Source of the DNA: Myxocyprinus asiaticus
Lineage: Eukaryota > Chordata > Actinopteri > Cypriniformes > Catostomidae
Direction of reading: 5' to 3'
Assembly: GCF_019703515.2 (NCBI RefSeq)
Contig: NC_059387.1
Location: 35,048,877-35,112,876 of the forward strand
Length of the DNA: 64,000 nucleotides
Part shown: one piece after another, positions 36,937-48,926 of the stretch
Numbering within the stretch: position 1 is the stretch's first letter
Layout of the letters: every line of letters begins with the position of its first letter
Made by a program: the position numbers and the translations under genes
Notes under the pieces: model-generated
Database searches by the model: none
What the model saw: the letters and a program-made list of their open reading frames with translations, nothing else
Told to the model about the DNA's origin: nothing

Positions 36937-36939
<3 letters not shown>
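35398..36939. mobile_element. DNA element with GAGTCC-rich inverted ends, about 1.54 kb
   Basis: The left end TAGTGTTGGGTTCGAGTCC, then TCGAGTCCGAGTCAAGTCCG, is mirrored at the right: CCTCGGACTCGAGTATCCCA ACTCTA. Both subterminal regions are packed with GAGTC/GACTC words (35405-35510; 36838-36925). GT microsatellite DNA flanks both sides. The interior has no intact transposase and no recognised domain. Confidence 0.65.

Positions 36940-36940
<1 letters not shown>

Positions 36941-36967
<27 letters not shown>
36941..36967. repeat. (GT)n microsatellite
   Basis: About 13 GT units immediately after the right end of the GAGTCC element. Confidence 0.9.
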
Positions 36968-36970
<3 letters not shown>

Positions 36971-37248
36971 AGAGAGAGACAGATAGCAGGTTTGCATTGG
37001 CTCTCGTCCAGGGCTTTGGTTTAGTTCAGCCCCCTGGCACTTTGCGCACCTCATTGGTCAGTTTCCTTGTCATCCTAGGTGAGTTTCACCTGTCCATTGT
37101 TCAAGCTACAACACTGTAACCACAATAAACCAGCATAGCTTCCTCCTATCCTATAAACATGACACTGATTTATTATAGGAGCTAATGTGTGACTGTCATA
37201 TATGAGCATGTTCAATGATGAAAAGTTTTTATTTTCTTGGGCTGAGGT

Positions 37249-37425
37249 GCTGGGAGTATAAATTAAACCAGTCCTGCTCGACCCACTCCGAGCGTGATTC
37301 GAACCCGTGAGAGCTGGTATAGGAGGTGGGCACGCTAACAAGGAGGCTAAAGGCTACAGCCTCTCGCGTCAGTCGCTACGGCGCCTCTTGAAGCCAAGGG
37401 AGTGAGGTTTACATGCTGGCTCCCA
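37249..37425 (-). mobile_element. Second tRNA-derived SINE-like family, antisense copy
   Basis: CCAGTCCTGCTCGACCCACT, GTGATTCGAACCCGTGAGAG (inverse B box), GGCTACAGCCTC and GGGAGTGAGGTTTACATGC are the reverse complement of the modules at 27740-27890. It is diverged from that copy. Confidence 0.65.
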
Positions 37426-37736
37426 TTACATAAAGATGTCATGCTTGTGCTCAGATGAGTTTGGCTATAATGTTATACAGTAGATCATACATCCTGTCTG
37501 GATATACACTTGCAAAGAAGTGCAAAAAGGACCTCCGTATTACATGGCATGATTACAACATGTTTTTGTGGATATTTACCATGGTAATTCTTCGTTATAT
37601 AAACAGTAACTAAACAGTCATGCTCAGTAAACTCAAATCAAGAGACAACACTAAATCTAAATAAAACAAGAATGAATAAAAATTCTAACACACACTTATA
37701 CAAAATAATGATTATTATTATAAATGGTACAAATCT

Positions 37737-38145
37737 CTCTCTCACACACACACACGCAGAGACACACACACACACACACACGTTGGTTTAGCTATCATTA
37801 TGAGGACTCTCCATAGACATAATTATTTTTATACTGTACAAACTATAGATTCTATCCCCTAACCCTACCCCTAAACCTAACCCTCACAAAAAAGCTTTCT
37901 GCATTTCTACATTTTCAATAAAACATCGTTTAGTATGCCATTTCCCTTGTGAGGACCACCCAAAAGGTCCTCGCAACCAGAAATGTCCTCACAGATTCTC
38001 AATACTTGGTCCTCACAAGTATAGCAAAACCTGTACACGCGCACAGACACGCGCACAGACACGCACACTCACAGGCAGACACGCACACTCACAGGCAGAC
38101 ACACAGACAGACACGCGCACGCATGCATATACACACACACATTCA
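37737..38145 (-). repeat. Inverted copy of the GGGTTAGGG-core repeat, bounded by CA tracts
   Basis: (CA)n at 37744-37780, then GAGGACTCTCCATAGACAT, CCCCTAACCCTACCCCTAAA CCTAACCCTCAC, CTGCATTT, CAATAAAACATCGTTTAGTA, TGTGAGGACCACCC, GGTCCTCACAAGTATAGC and a CACACGCACAG-type degenerate tract to 38145. It is the mirror image of 28785-29192. Confidence 0.75.
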
Positions 38146-38159
38146 GTATACTGTATGTA

Positions 38160-40190
38160 TTTTAATATACAAAGTATATAAATGTTATAAAAAGTCATTT
38201 TAAACCAAAGTACACATATTGCTATTTCCATTTATTTTTATAATTAGTTTTGACATAACTTATCCACTCAAATTTTTTTATGTAATGTATATTTAATATA
38301 ATGTAATAAATTACAATTAATTGTAATTTAATGTAAATAAGAAATGATATACAATATTTTTTATAATCTGTATTAAATTAAAAAGAATGCAAATAAGAAG
38401 CATTTTCACTAGTGCTCTCAAAGAATTTGACCCCACTGAATTTCAAAGTACAATGATATTGCGATCTGATACCATCACTGTACCATGGTACCGCCACAGT
38501 ACGTTGTTGTAAGAGCAGCAGCTCAACAAAAGCAAAAAGCAACATCATTTGAGATGCTAACTGGCCCAATTTGGTAAATGGAGTGGGCTCAGGTGGTCAA
38601 CTCTCAACATTAGGTCACATTTTCACCATAAAATGGATCAAATACAGCACGCGTGATTTTTTTTAACCCTTCTGAACTGAACGCAGAGCCGCTGTTGTTG
38701 TGATGCTGGTGACGGGGGAGATTCAAGGCCAGAACACCGCGACTCCTCTCACATATTGAAATGCCACGCTGGTGGCCGAGCCATGATTTATGTCTCATAG
38801 GAGCCTTGGCTTTCCCGCCAAGAGGGCGGCCCTTACTGTGTTATGAGAATACAACCATACATCAGTTTATTGTGACTCGGATGAGGCAAAAACCAATACT
38901 TGAATCAATGAAGGGACCCAAGACAAATATTGAGAAAGAAAGTTTATATAAAAGATTATAGTTTTGTGACAATGTTGAAATGACCCTCAGAAATGTTGGG
39001 CTGATCAAACCGATGCAACTGTGAGTGCAATATGGCCGGCATTCTCTTCAAAGACCCGTAACAAGACTGAAATGACACACGATAACCTTCCTAAAATCTC
39101 TGCATCTCTCTGTCACAATACATATTCTGTGACCCAAACAGAAGGACACCACTGACTTCAAATGCTGACATTTAACAAATGCTTTTGTGCACTATGAATC
39201 TGATATTTGGCTGTGTTTCTGTTCTGACTGCTGCCTTATATTCAAGCAACTGTCTAACTAAACATGAGCTTACTGTAAATCAGTTCCTCTATATTGCAGT
39301 TTCCGTTGTGCAAATAACAAGGTTTTACTCATACTGTCGATTTGATGAGACCGCATTCAGTCGTGTTTCCTGTACTAGAATATTCCCTCTCATGTACACG
39401 TGTTGACTACAGTCCAGTATTGACCAGCGCTGGGTGAGTTCACTGGACTCTGAGCCGGAAGGGTTGATTTTACACTAGTGGAAATATCACATTGATATGG
39501 GCAGTGTTGGATTATGGGTCATTGAAATCACAACGGCTTTATCACTCAATATGGCCTGCAGGCCTTAAAATACAGCATCCGGTGTTTGAACTCTGAATGC
39601 AAACATACTGATCAATGCAACAGCGATCGGACTGACCACAGAGTGACATCACAACATGATACATACTTAAAAATACAGAAAGCGTGAAAAATGGTGTTTG
39701 TGCTTATGTTTTCATTCACACATTATTTCATTCGTCTGAATCACAAATGCTGCAGGATGACTTACACACTAAATGTTTAATGCTTTAGGAGTTTGTTTAC
39801 ATCACTAGCTCTAAACTATAAGCATTAGTAATAGCGATGCTGGACTTAGCAAATGTACTGATTAAAATGTACAATTATTTTTAAATATTTGTGGCCATAT
39901 TTAGAAATAAAACAAACAAACAAACAAACACTTTCAAATCAACTTCCAACTCATTTAACTTTATAATGTAAAAAAAGAGTTGTGTTGTAACCAGATCCAT
40001 CTAGTTATCAGCAGCATGCTGTTAAGGTGTAGTGAGTTCAAATCACAGATGCTGCGAGTCTTAATTACACCAGTGTGAATCACAGAGATCTGGAGCTTTC
40101 CGAATGCTTAACTACCCCTCTTACATGACAGATGGGCTATCTGGGGTGAAACATGGCCGTTGGGGAAATAACGGCTTTGTTTGCCACATG
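38160..40190. other. Intronic stretch without recognised gene
   Basis: AT-rich to about 38400, then ordinary intron. A CCATGGTACCG word near 38482 resembles one at 53530. No exon or intact element was recognised. Confidence 0.4.
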
Positions 40191-40194
40191 TATG

Positions 40195-41065
40195 CTGTGT
40201 CCTAGCAACCACCCTACAAGAACACCCTATCAACCACATAGCAATGAAGTAAGAATCATTCTGACCACCTTAGAAGCCACATAACAACACCTTAGTAACC
40301 ACCCAGAACTCTCTAGCAACCACATAGCAATGCACTGAAAACCACTCAAATCTCCTTAACAATTGCATAGTGACATGATAAAAATCACTCTGAACACCTT
40401 AGAAACCAAATGGCAATGCCCTAGCAACCTACAATAACACCCTAGTAACCACATAGAAATGCACTAAAAACCACAAAGAAAACTCTAGCAACCACATAGA
40501 AATGAGCTGAAAACCACTCAAGAACACACAACAACATGGTAAAAATCACTCTGAACACATTAGAAACCACATAACGCCTTAGCAACCATCCAGATATTCC
40601 TAGCAACCACAAAGGAATGCGCTGAATCCCTTGGAACACCTTAGAAACCAAATGGCAGGGCCTTAGCAACCTACAAGAACAATCTAGCAACCACACAGTA
40701 CTGTACCAAAACCCACTCAGAACATATTGCAATGCGGTAAGAATCACTCTGAATACCTTAGAAACCACATAGCAATGCACTGAAACCACCCAGAACACCT
40801 TAAAAATTGCAGAGTAATACACTAAAAATCACCCTAGGGGCCTTAGAAACTGAACGGCAATGACCTAGCAACCTACAAGAACGACCTAGCAACCTGCAAG
40901 AACAACCTAGCAACCATACAGCAATGCACTAAATACCACTCTGTACAACTTAAGAAAGCACAGCAATGCGGTTAAGAACACTTTAAAGACCTTAGCAACC
41001 ATATAGCAATGCCCAGGGAAACACCTAGTAACCATATAGCAACTGATAACCACGCACAACACCCC
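40195..41065 (+). repeat. GCAACC-type repeat cluster 2 (about 870 bp)
   Basis: Repeated CCTAGCAACCACATAGCAAT, GCACTAAAAACCACTCAGAA and CACCTTAGAAACC modules, irregularly spaced at roughly 60 bp. The 126-codon minus-strand frame here is a repeat artefact. Confidence 0.85.
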
Positions 41066-41609
41066 AGAATTGTAACAGCAAGTTTTGGCGGGAAACCACC
41101 ACTCACATTTTCTTGAGAATTGCAAAAATCTAGTCATCCTACAAGTGTTTTACAGGTATCCACAACAACAACTGTGAATTATGTGGTATTTACCAGGGTT
41201 GATTTTAATTTGATTCTCTTATTAACCTATGAGCGGTATGCAGTCATTATTGTGTATAAAAGCTTGTTTGATATTTTTGACTCTGATTGCACCAAGGCAA
41301 CAGCACTAACCTCTTAGAAAACAAGCAGAACAATGCAACACCATGTGAGAGTGCATGTGACCCCAGAACTCGCTTTTGTGCAGGTGACCGAATCTATGTG
41401 CTGCTATGGCAACCCTTTTGGCCCATAGATACCTGATAGGGCACCTGCCTCATTTTCTAAGCAGGAGAGAAGAGTTCTATCATACACATGCATGTTCGGG
41501 TTTTCAAATATGTGATGTTAATTATATTTAATTTGCTTTGTGATTTAATCTAACCAGGTTAACAGGTTTATTCTGGTCTTTAATCTTAGTTTGTATGGTG
41601 TTTAATGTA

Positions 41610-42470
41610 TGTTAGGATGTGAGTGTTTCTTCACTCTAACTCTTTGTATGGCAGGTGTACGTAATAATCTCAGGATGTGCTGCAAATACCATACTACCAT
41701 ATTACTTATAAGCTGTCTCTCAAATGACACTATACACACTATGCGCTTACAAAATGTATGTATGAATTTTCAGTGTAGTATCGTCCCAAATGGAACACTT
41801 AAAAAAAAAAAAAAAACTTTACTACACTGAAGCATTCACCGTTTAACAGCTGATGGAAGTGACGTTTCAAAACCTAGCGTTGTGTTGCCGCTAGCTTTAG
41901 CGCACTATCCACCCTCAGTTCAACACTTATCTCAATATACATATTCACACAGCATGGTACGATGGTGAAGTGTTTAACTCACTTTTGTAACGTGCTGTCT
42001 TCACAAAAGTTTCGCTAGTTGTCATTCTCCATTACTTACAACTGTTTTTCCAGATCACCATCGCTGCCGGTAACTCCGCCCCTTCCTCTATGTACGGCAA
42101 GGCGCGTGTGCTGAGTGCACGAAGTGTCCAACATTCAACACTCCATTTTGACGGTTGAAAGAGTGCATCATCCGGGTACTCGTAGTACACTTCTTTTTGT
42201 TGCATTTTCAGGGTGATCATACTACTCGCACTACTTGCACTTCAAAATGACATAAAATAGTGCAGAAGTGTGACGCACCTATACTATTTCTGTAGTATGC
42301 ACTATGTATTATGAGCACAGTGTGTATAATTTATAATGTGCTCTGTTGTGTACTACACATTTTGGCAAATGTAAATAATTTGAGTATTTAATGCATAAAG
42401 AAAATTTGCAAACTGTGCACATTATGCATACTGCAGTGCATACTACAGATTTGGTAGTTTATATAGGGGG
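41610..42470. repeat. Likely DNA-element remnant with CACTATGCGC/GTAGTATGCACT words
   Basis: CACTATACACACTATGCGC (41728), an A run (41801-41816), CATCATCCGGGTACTCG, TACTACTCGCACTACTTGC, GTAGTATGCACTATG (42291) and CATACTGCAGTGCATACTAC. Similar words are at 15640-15890. Borders and family are uncertain. Confidence 0.45.
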
Positions 42471-42529
42471 GACCAGAACATCAGAGACTTGGAGGTGGGC
42501 TCTCCTGGCTTGGGCCAGAAAGTAAATAC

Positions 42530-43231
42530 CTAGCCACAGTTTAGCAACCACCCAGATTACCCTAGCAACTGCATAGCAATACACTAAAAAAAACACTCTG
42601 AACACCAACTAACTAGAACAGCCTACCAAACGCTTTAAAAATGTGCTAAAAAACACTCAGAACACCTTTGCAACTGCACAGCAATGCCACAGCAACCGTC
42701 CAGAACACCTTAGCGACCGTATAGCTACACACTGAAAACCGCTCAGAAAACTTTAGCAACTGCATAGCAACACCACAGCATCCATCCAGAACACTTTAGC
42801 AACTGCATAGCTACACACTAAAAACAATTCATAACACCTTATACAGTAGCTACACACTAAATAAACACTCGTAACAGCTTAACAACTGCATAGCATCCCC
42901 ACAGCAACTGTCCAGAACCCCTAAGATATCACATGGCTACACACTAAAAACCACTCCGAACACCTTAGCAACTGTATAGCAACGCCACAGCAACCGTCCA
43001 AAACACATTAGCAACCGCACAGCAATGCCATAGCAACTGTCCAGAACACTTTAGCAACCACATAGTTACACAGTAAAAACCACTCAGAACACCTTAGCAA
43101 CTGCATTGCAACACCACAGCAACTGTCCAGAACAACTTACAACCGTATAGCTATACACTAAAAAGCACTCAGAACACTTAGCAACTGCATAGCAACCCAA
43201 CACAAACTCCAACACATTAGCAGCTGCATGG

Positions 43232-43268
<37 letters not shown>

Positions 43269-43505
43269 CACTCAGAACTGCACAGTAACAGTCCAGAACA
43301 CATTAGCAACCACATAGCTACACACTAAAAACCACACAGAACACCTTAGCAACTGCATAGCAATGCCACAGCGACCATCCAAAACACATTAGCAACCACA
43401 TAGCTACAACTAAAAATCACTCAGAACAAAATAGCAACTGCATAGCAATGCCACAGCAACTGTCCAGAACACCTTACAACCGCATAGCTATGCACTAAAA
43501 AAAAC
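42530..43505 (+). repeat. GCAACC-type repeat cluster 3 (about 970 bp)
   Basis: Modules such as CTTTAGCAACTGCATAGCAA, CACCACAGCA.CC.TCCAGAAC and ACACACTAAAAACCACTCAG repeat with a period near 120 bp (two sub-modules of about 60 bp). A (CA)n microsatellite (43231-43263) sits within it. Confidence 0.85.
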
Positions 43506-44404
43506 ACTAAACACAAATCGTATGTATTTTTGGTTTTACCATCTGTGATCTTTTACAGAATACTAATATTATTTAGCAACTTTGTTTCAATAAGACAAAG
43601 TGTTCAATGTGAAAGTGAAAAAACACTGTGTAAATGGTTGTTTGTGAGACGTCTCGCATAAATAATGTGTTTCTCATGTTTAATTGGACTGTCCCCGGGG
43701 AAGGGAATTCCGAGTGTTATTTTTAATAATTTTGATTGGCTTCTTTCATTCATGAACTGCAACTGAGCAATTATTAAGAGGAAATTGCAGCTGCTCGCAA
43801 AACTAGAGTTGATTATCAAAGTACCGGCACTCCACGCTTACTGTGCGTGTCTAATCAAAGTGTGATACACTGCATCAACACACACACATTGAACACATTG
43901 AGTTGTCCATTGAACAGGCCCTGTCGACCCCCTCTGAGTGTGTAGGAGGTGGATGTGATATTTAAAACCAGTTCCACATCTCACCCACTGGTTACAGGCC
44001 TCACACAGCGTCTGCTGTAAAAGCTGCTACAAAAACGCCCTGTGTCGCCGTACATGAGTACCAGCAGCAGCACCATAAGACCTTTAAACCAGAACTACAT
44101 CTTGGATCTGTCCGTGAATGGTTGTTCACAGGATACATGTGGTATCAAACAAGCAACTTCAAGCACCAGCCTACACAAAGTAAAAAAGAAGAATAATGTT
44201 TGGGAACTGACTCACTGGGTTCGTTGTATACTATGGTGTTGTATTGTGCGATTTTAAGGCTAAGGGCTGATAATGATAGGGTTGCTAGTTTGATCTAGAA
44301 GTCATGACCTTTCAAGACTGTGCAAGACACAGTCACCCAAAAATGTATATTCTGTCAGAAAGCTATTGCTAGATCTTCTCTGATGGTCTTCTCTCTCTCC
44401 TAAG
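43506..44404. other. Intron immediately upstream of exon 9
   Basis: No mobile element recognised. The acceptor-proximal part (44370-44404) is pyrimidine-rich (CTTCTCTCTCTCC), as expected for the 3' splice site. Confidence 0.5.
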
Positions 44405-44845
44405 GTCTTGAATCTCTTCTTGGCTTTGCTCCTGAGCTCCTTCAGCGCAGACAACCTCTCGGCTCCGGACGAAGACGGCGAGATGAACAACCTGCAGATC
44501 GCCATTGCGCGGATCCAGCGGGGGATTCTGTGGCTACGGCAGGCTCTCTGCGACTTCTTCAACGGGAACTTTAAGCGTCGCCGTCAGCAGGCCAAGGAGG
44601 CCAAAGCCATGCTGAAACTCAAGCGACGCAGCCAGCAGGCGCACTTGGTGGAGGGCAACGGGACCGCCATAGTCATTGAGCGCGGTGGTGAGGAAGACAG
44701 CTACATGACCAACCCCAACCTAACCATCAGCGTTCCCATTGCGCCCGGAGAGTCCGACGTGGATTTCCCTGAGGAGGAAGAGGAGGAGGAGGATGACGAC
44801 GATGCCAGCGAGGGCTCGGATGAGGAGATAGAGGAAACGAAGCAG
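44405..44845 (+). CDS. scn5a-like: Window exon 9: end of domain II S6 and II-III linker with ankyrin-binding motif
   Basis: 441 nt (147 codons, phase 0), acceptor TCCTAAG, donor CAG|GTGAGT. It completes S6 ([18 protein letters not shown]), then [13 protein letters not shown] and IARIQRG, strongly Nav1.5-like, a basic stretch ([20 protein letters not shown]), and [27 protein letters not shown] (44732-44758) fits the ankyrin-G binding core VPIAxxESD that anchors these channels at axon initial segments and intercalated discs. After it comes an extreme acidic run, [19 protein letters not shown], longer than in mammalian Nav1.5. The exon is much more GC-rich than its flanking introns. Its S6 end is separated from the S6 start by a 20.7-kb intron. 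Confidence 0.97.
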
Positions 44846-45794
44846 GTGAGTGACACCTTGACATCATAATTACGTTGCTAAGCCATTTTAGACCTAGTCT
44901 TGGCCTTACCTGGCACGCACCCCCTGCATCCATTAGCATTCTTGTTTATCTCAATAGAAGTTGGGACTCAATAGGACTTGTGCATGCGGCCCAACAGTAC
45001 ACTACCTGCATGCTACCTATGTTTGCTCATGGGCCATAAATGCAGAGCGACTAATCACTCGAGCCACAGGAATATTACATCCTGATAACCCTGATTGACT
45101 GATGGCACCACAAGAAGTTGCACAGCCAAACGTTGACACCTTGGTTTATGACATCAAATCTTTGGAAGATATTCAGTGTTTTGTTTGAGCCAGACAGTAG
45201 CGAGTAAATGTTGTATCCTCGACCACAACTGCAGACTCTGCTCAGAGTTAATTTCTCATTTTTATTTACACAGCACCTGTTTGACACATATAAAAATTGA
45301 ACTGTGGTTAGTTGTTTTACATATCAGTCAGACAGTCTCTTCCTGTCTAAGTGGGCGGTTCTTGACCATAAGCTGTAAAATGGATCAGACTTTATGCCGA
45401 CAGTCAAAAGTCCGTTTCCGTGAGACTCGTTAATGTTTAATGAGAGTGATTGTATGCTTAACGGCACAATAATGTAGCTGCATTACCTGAATCATTTACA
45501 TTAAAAGGCCATGACTAAACTTATCCAGTTACCTAAACGATTGTCTTGTTTTAATCTTATAAGTACTACATTCAGGGGCATAGCATCCATTATAATGGCA
45601 TATACTTGACAGTGGATGGGCTTAAATTATAAATTTGACTCCCCAAGCAAAAGTCTGGTGAAACTGAGGAGTTCTTGGGTGAAAGTTCTGTCAATGAACT
45701 GCACTTAAACAAGATTTTTAAACTTTACTGGTTACATGCAGCTTTTAAAGGAAATAAACATCCAATCGGAATATTTGAAAATGCGCATACATGG
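44846..45794. other. Intron after exon 9, no recognised gene
   Basis: Ordinary non-coding sequence; no repeat family that recurs elsewhere in the window was noticed. Confidence 0.4.
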
Positions 45795-46187
45795 GTGGCC
45801 TGGGTAGCTCAGCGAGTAAAGACGCTGACTACCACCCCTGGAGTCACGAGTTCAAATCCAGGGCATTCTGAGTGACTCCAGCCAGGTCTCCTAAGCAACC
45901 AAATTGGCCCGGTTGCTAGGGAGGGTAGAGTCACATGGAGTAACCTCCTCATGGTCGCTATAATGTGGTTCTCGCTCTCGGTGGGGTGCATGGTGAGTTG
46001 TGCGTGTTGTCACTGCTATGTCTTCGTAGTAACATACTCAACAAGTCACGTGAAAAAATGCACAGACTGACGGTCTCAGATGCGGAGGCAACTGAGGTTC
46101 GTCCTCCGCCACCCGGATTGAGGCGAGTCACTATGCCACCACGAGGACTTAGTGCATTGGGAACTGGGCAGAAAAGGGGAGAAAATC
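45795..46187 (+). mobile_element. tRNA-derived SINE, near full length
   Basis: The head GGCCTGGGTAGCTCAGCGAG TAAAGACGCTG contains a clear A box; GAGTTCAAATCC is the B box. The body is standard and the tail is AGTGCATTGGGAACTGGGC and GAAAAGGGGAGAAAA. A probable imperfect target duplication is ATGCGCATACATG (45781-45793) against ATATGCATACAT (46196-46208). Confidence 0.9.
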
Positions 46188-46807
46188 AAAAAATAAAATA
46201 TGCATACATACATGCACAATTACACAGGTCTTTTTCGGTGTGCCTGATATGACAATACATTTTCACATATGAGAAGCACACACATCTCTTAAGGTACTCC
46301 TCTAAAATAAACGTACTGTTTGCTCTTAGATTAAATGCAAGTAACTGGCAGAAACTATGCACTGCTTTTTTTTGCACTTTCATTTTGTTATTCTACTTTT
46401 TTGCGTTTCATTATAATAAAATAACACTAATCATGCAGTAACCACTAATGTCATGACTGATGTACTGAATACAGTCATTAAGTCAGAGACTCTCTTCTCG
46501 AAATCCAAACACAATTGATCAAAAGAAAAGCATATTACCAGGTGTTAATGGTGATTGCGCCTGTTAACACCAGGGCTGGAAATGTAGCAGAAGGCGGAGG
46601 AACGGAGTTCCCGGAGTGAATTTTGTGGGGGAATGGTGTTCCCGTTCAAACTGACTACATTTGTTAGGGGAATGAATAGGATTTCTCTGTTCTCCACTCA
46701 ATAACCTACAAAGCTTCCGCACATAAACGCGTGGGATCTTCTGCATCTGTGGTTGTGCAATGTTGACTCAATTCATATATTCAGATTCAAATATTTTAGA
46801 ACACTAA

Positions 46808-47401
46808 GGCCTTGTTCAGACTGCCACTAAAAATCAGATTTTTTGCATATCCAGATTGTATCCAGATGAGTTTTTGATAGACTGTACAGCAAAAACAAAA
46901 CACATGAAATCTGATTTTTCCATATCTGATTCAAACCACATCGGGAGGTGCTTTCAAATGCGATTGAAATCTGATTTTTTCAGATGCATCTCAGTCCGGA
47001 CGCTCTGGCTGCTCAAATCGAATTTCAAATGGTCTTTTGCGTCACTCTTAACGTGACGCACAACGATGACGTCAAAAATCGGTGGCACGGAACATCACAG
47101 TTTTTACCAGTCTCCTCCGTCGCCAAGTTTTTCTTGTGTGACGGAGGAGTTCTGCACCTCGACTGGACAGGGCGCTTATTTGGAGAGCGAGATGATGCAC
47201 CTCCATTTTTCCCGCATCTGTTTTGAAAGCATCATCACGTGGGTACGCCTACATCGTTACCAAAGCAACCCATGCCTATAGGTTGGTTATGTCTGAACGC
47301 ACAAATCTGATTTGATCACTTGCAATTAATAGTGCGGACAGTCTGCCTGAAAAGATCTGATTTGAGAAAAAATCCGATTTGCATGCAGTCTGAACATAGC
47401 C
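46808..47401. mobile_element. Harbinger-like MITE with TAA target duplication
   Basis: 594 bp. The left end GGCCTTGTTCAGACTGC and the right end GCAGTCTGAACATAGCC are inverted repeats (15 of 17 positions), directly flanked by TAA (46805-46807 and 47402-47404), the 3-bp TWA duplication typical of PIF/Harbinger. Subterminal ATCAGATTTTTTGCA and ATCCGATTTGCAT repeat the pattern inward. No transposase frame. A partial relative is at 32632. Confidence 0.8.
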
Positions 47402-47583
47402 TAAGACATTTTTGGTTTTGGGTAAAAACAAACAAAACAAAAAAACATAAAAACAACTGATGCTTCTCTTCACCTAGGAATGAAATTGATCAAAAATACT
47501 AGCAAAAACATTAGAAATGTTGCAGTTTATTATTACGGTTTGAAATTAGTGTTTGTTTTTATTTGTAATAAAAACAATTTTTT

Positions 47584-47725
47584 ATGTGACTCTACCCTCC
47601 CTAGCAACCGGGCCAATTTGGTTGCTTAGGAGACCTGGCTGGAGTCACTCAGCACGCCCTGGATTCGAGCTTGTGACTCCAGGGGTGGTAGTCAGCGTCA
47701 GTACTCGCTGAGCTACCCAGGCCCC
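47584..47725 (-). mobile_element. tRNA-derived SINE, head fragment, antisense
   Basis: TGTGACTCTACCCTCCCTAG through CGCTGAGCTACCCAGGCCCC: the complete tRNA-like head and first part of the body, with the 3' half missing. Confidence 0.85.
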
Positions 47726-48780
47726 CTCCTGTATGGCTCTTTGAAATAACTGAAATAATTTGGCGAAGTGATATGGAACCGTTATGCCGACAAGACCTGG
47801 AACTACCTCATAGCTGTGCGTTTACTTGAAAAATAAATGCACACCTTAGAACATTGGTCAACCAATCAGAATCAAGCACTCAACAGACCTGTGGTATAAG
47901 TAAAAATAAATGTATACACCGGTTTGAAAATGTTTTATAATGAATGATTTAGTTGTGTACACTCACATATATTCAATGTGCAAGGAAAGTTTTTTAATGC
48001 CTTGATGGATGCACATTTTTAAAGTCATTAAATCTATAAATATGTTCTGGTAGAAAATGCTATACGTGTTTTTAAAACATTTATGAAACCAACATAGACA
48101 CAATTATAAAATTCCCACAAACTTGGCACAAGTGTTTTAAACTAGATTGTTGAAAGATTTCTCATTTTTATCACCTCGGACAACCGTATCTGTCAATGAC
48201 CCCTCTATTGTCCACAACCTAACACTCAGACCTCCAAGATCCGACTATAATGTCAGCACTATATCACTGTGTGTTTTCGCATTGTTACATGATTTGCATA
48301 ATGTCTTTGGTGAAAATGGATGTCAGGTCTGAATTGCTGCCATGCTCTGAATTATTTGACTATTTTCCAACTGAATTGTCGACATTACCATATTTACATG
48401 AGGCCATTTTGGCCAGCCGTTGTGCAATATGGAATCAGTGCTTAGAGGTTATCCTGTGATATAACCGTTTTCTCAAACACATACCCTGCGGTTCAGCATG
48501 CATATGCTTTAAATCAACATCAGATGCTGCTTTGCTGAACTGCAATCTTTTTCTGAAATACTATGCATGAAATGTGTATGATATACTAGATTATTATATG
48601 TTGCACAAAATACATCTCTCTCACACACACAATCAGTGTTGGCGGGTAACTTAAAGTAGCAACGTGACTAACTTAACTACATTTTAAAGTAGCATCAGAG
48701 TTGCTCAGATGTTTTTAAGAATAGTAACAAGCTACTTCCTCCAAACAGTAGTGGTATAGTGTGATAAAGATATGACATAC
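47726..48780. other. Intronic stretch without recognised gene
   Basis: Nothing recognised apart from a short AACTTAAAGTAGCAACGTGA-type stretch near 48650. Confidence 0.4.
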
Positions 48781-48804
48781 ATTATTTGAAGTCCTAGTCA
48801 TTTT

Positions 48805-48926
48805 AGGCCAAGTTCACACCTGTATTAAGATGCAAAGTAGGTGTAAATGGGGTCCAAAACGCTTCGAGATTTGTCCACTTCAACCACATTCGGAGGTGGT
48901 CGAAAGTGATCAAAAACTGCATGTGA
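48805..48926 (+). repeat. Left part of a GGCCAAGTTCACACCTG element, cut by a SINE
   Basis: GGCCAAGTTCACACCTGTAT, AAATGGGGTCC and GAGGTGGTCGAAAGTGATC are typical of the left end of a teleost DNA element. The SINE at 48927 follows directly; the right half was not found beyond it. Confidence 0.5.

Noticed and set aside
40442..40822. 126-codon minus-strand frame (MYYSAIFKVFWVVS...)
   Set aside because: It lies entirely in the GCAACC-type repeat cluster and its peptide repeats follow the DNA repeat.
45797..45870. tRNA gene candidates at SINE heads (also 6797, 48927, 53936, 58228)
   Set aside because: A and B boxes are present, but the segments are fused to the same SINE body each time and do not fold as full tRNAs with a proper acceptor stem, so they are Pol III promoters of SINEs.
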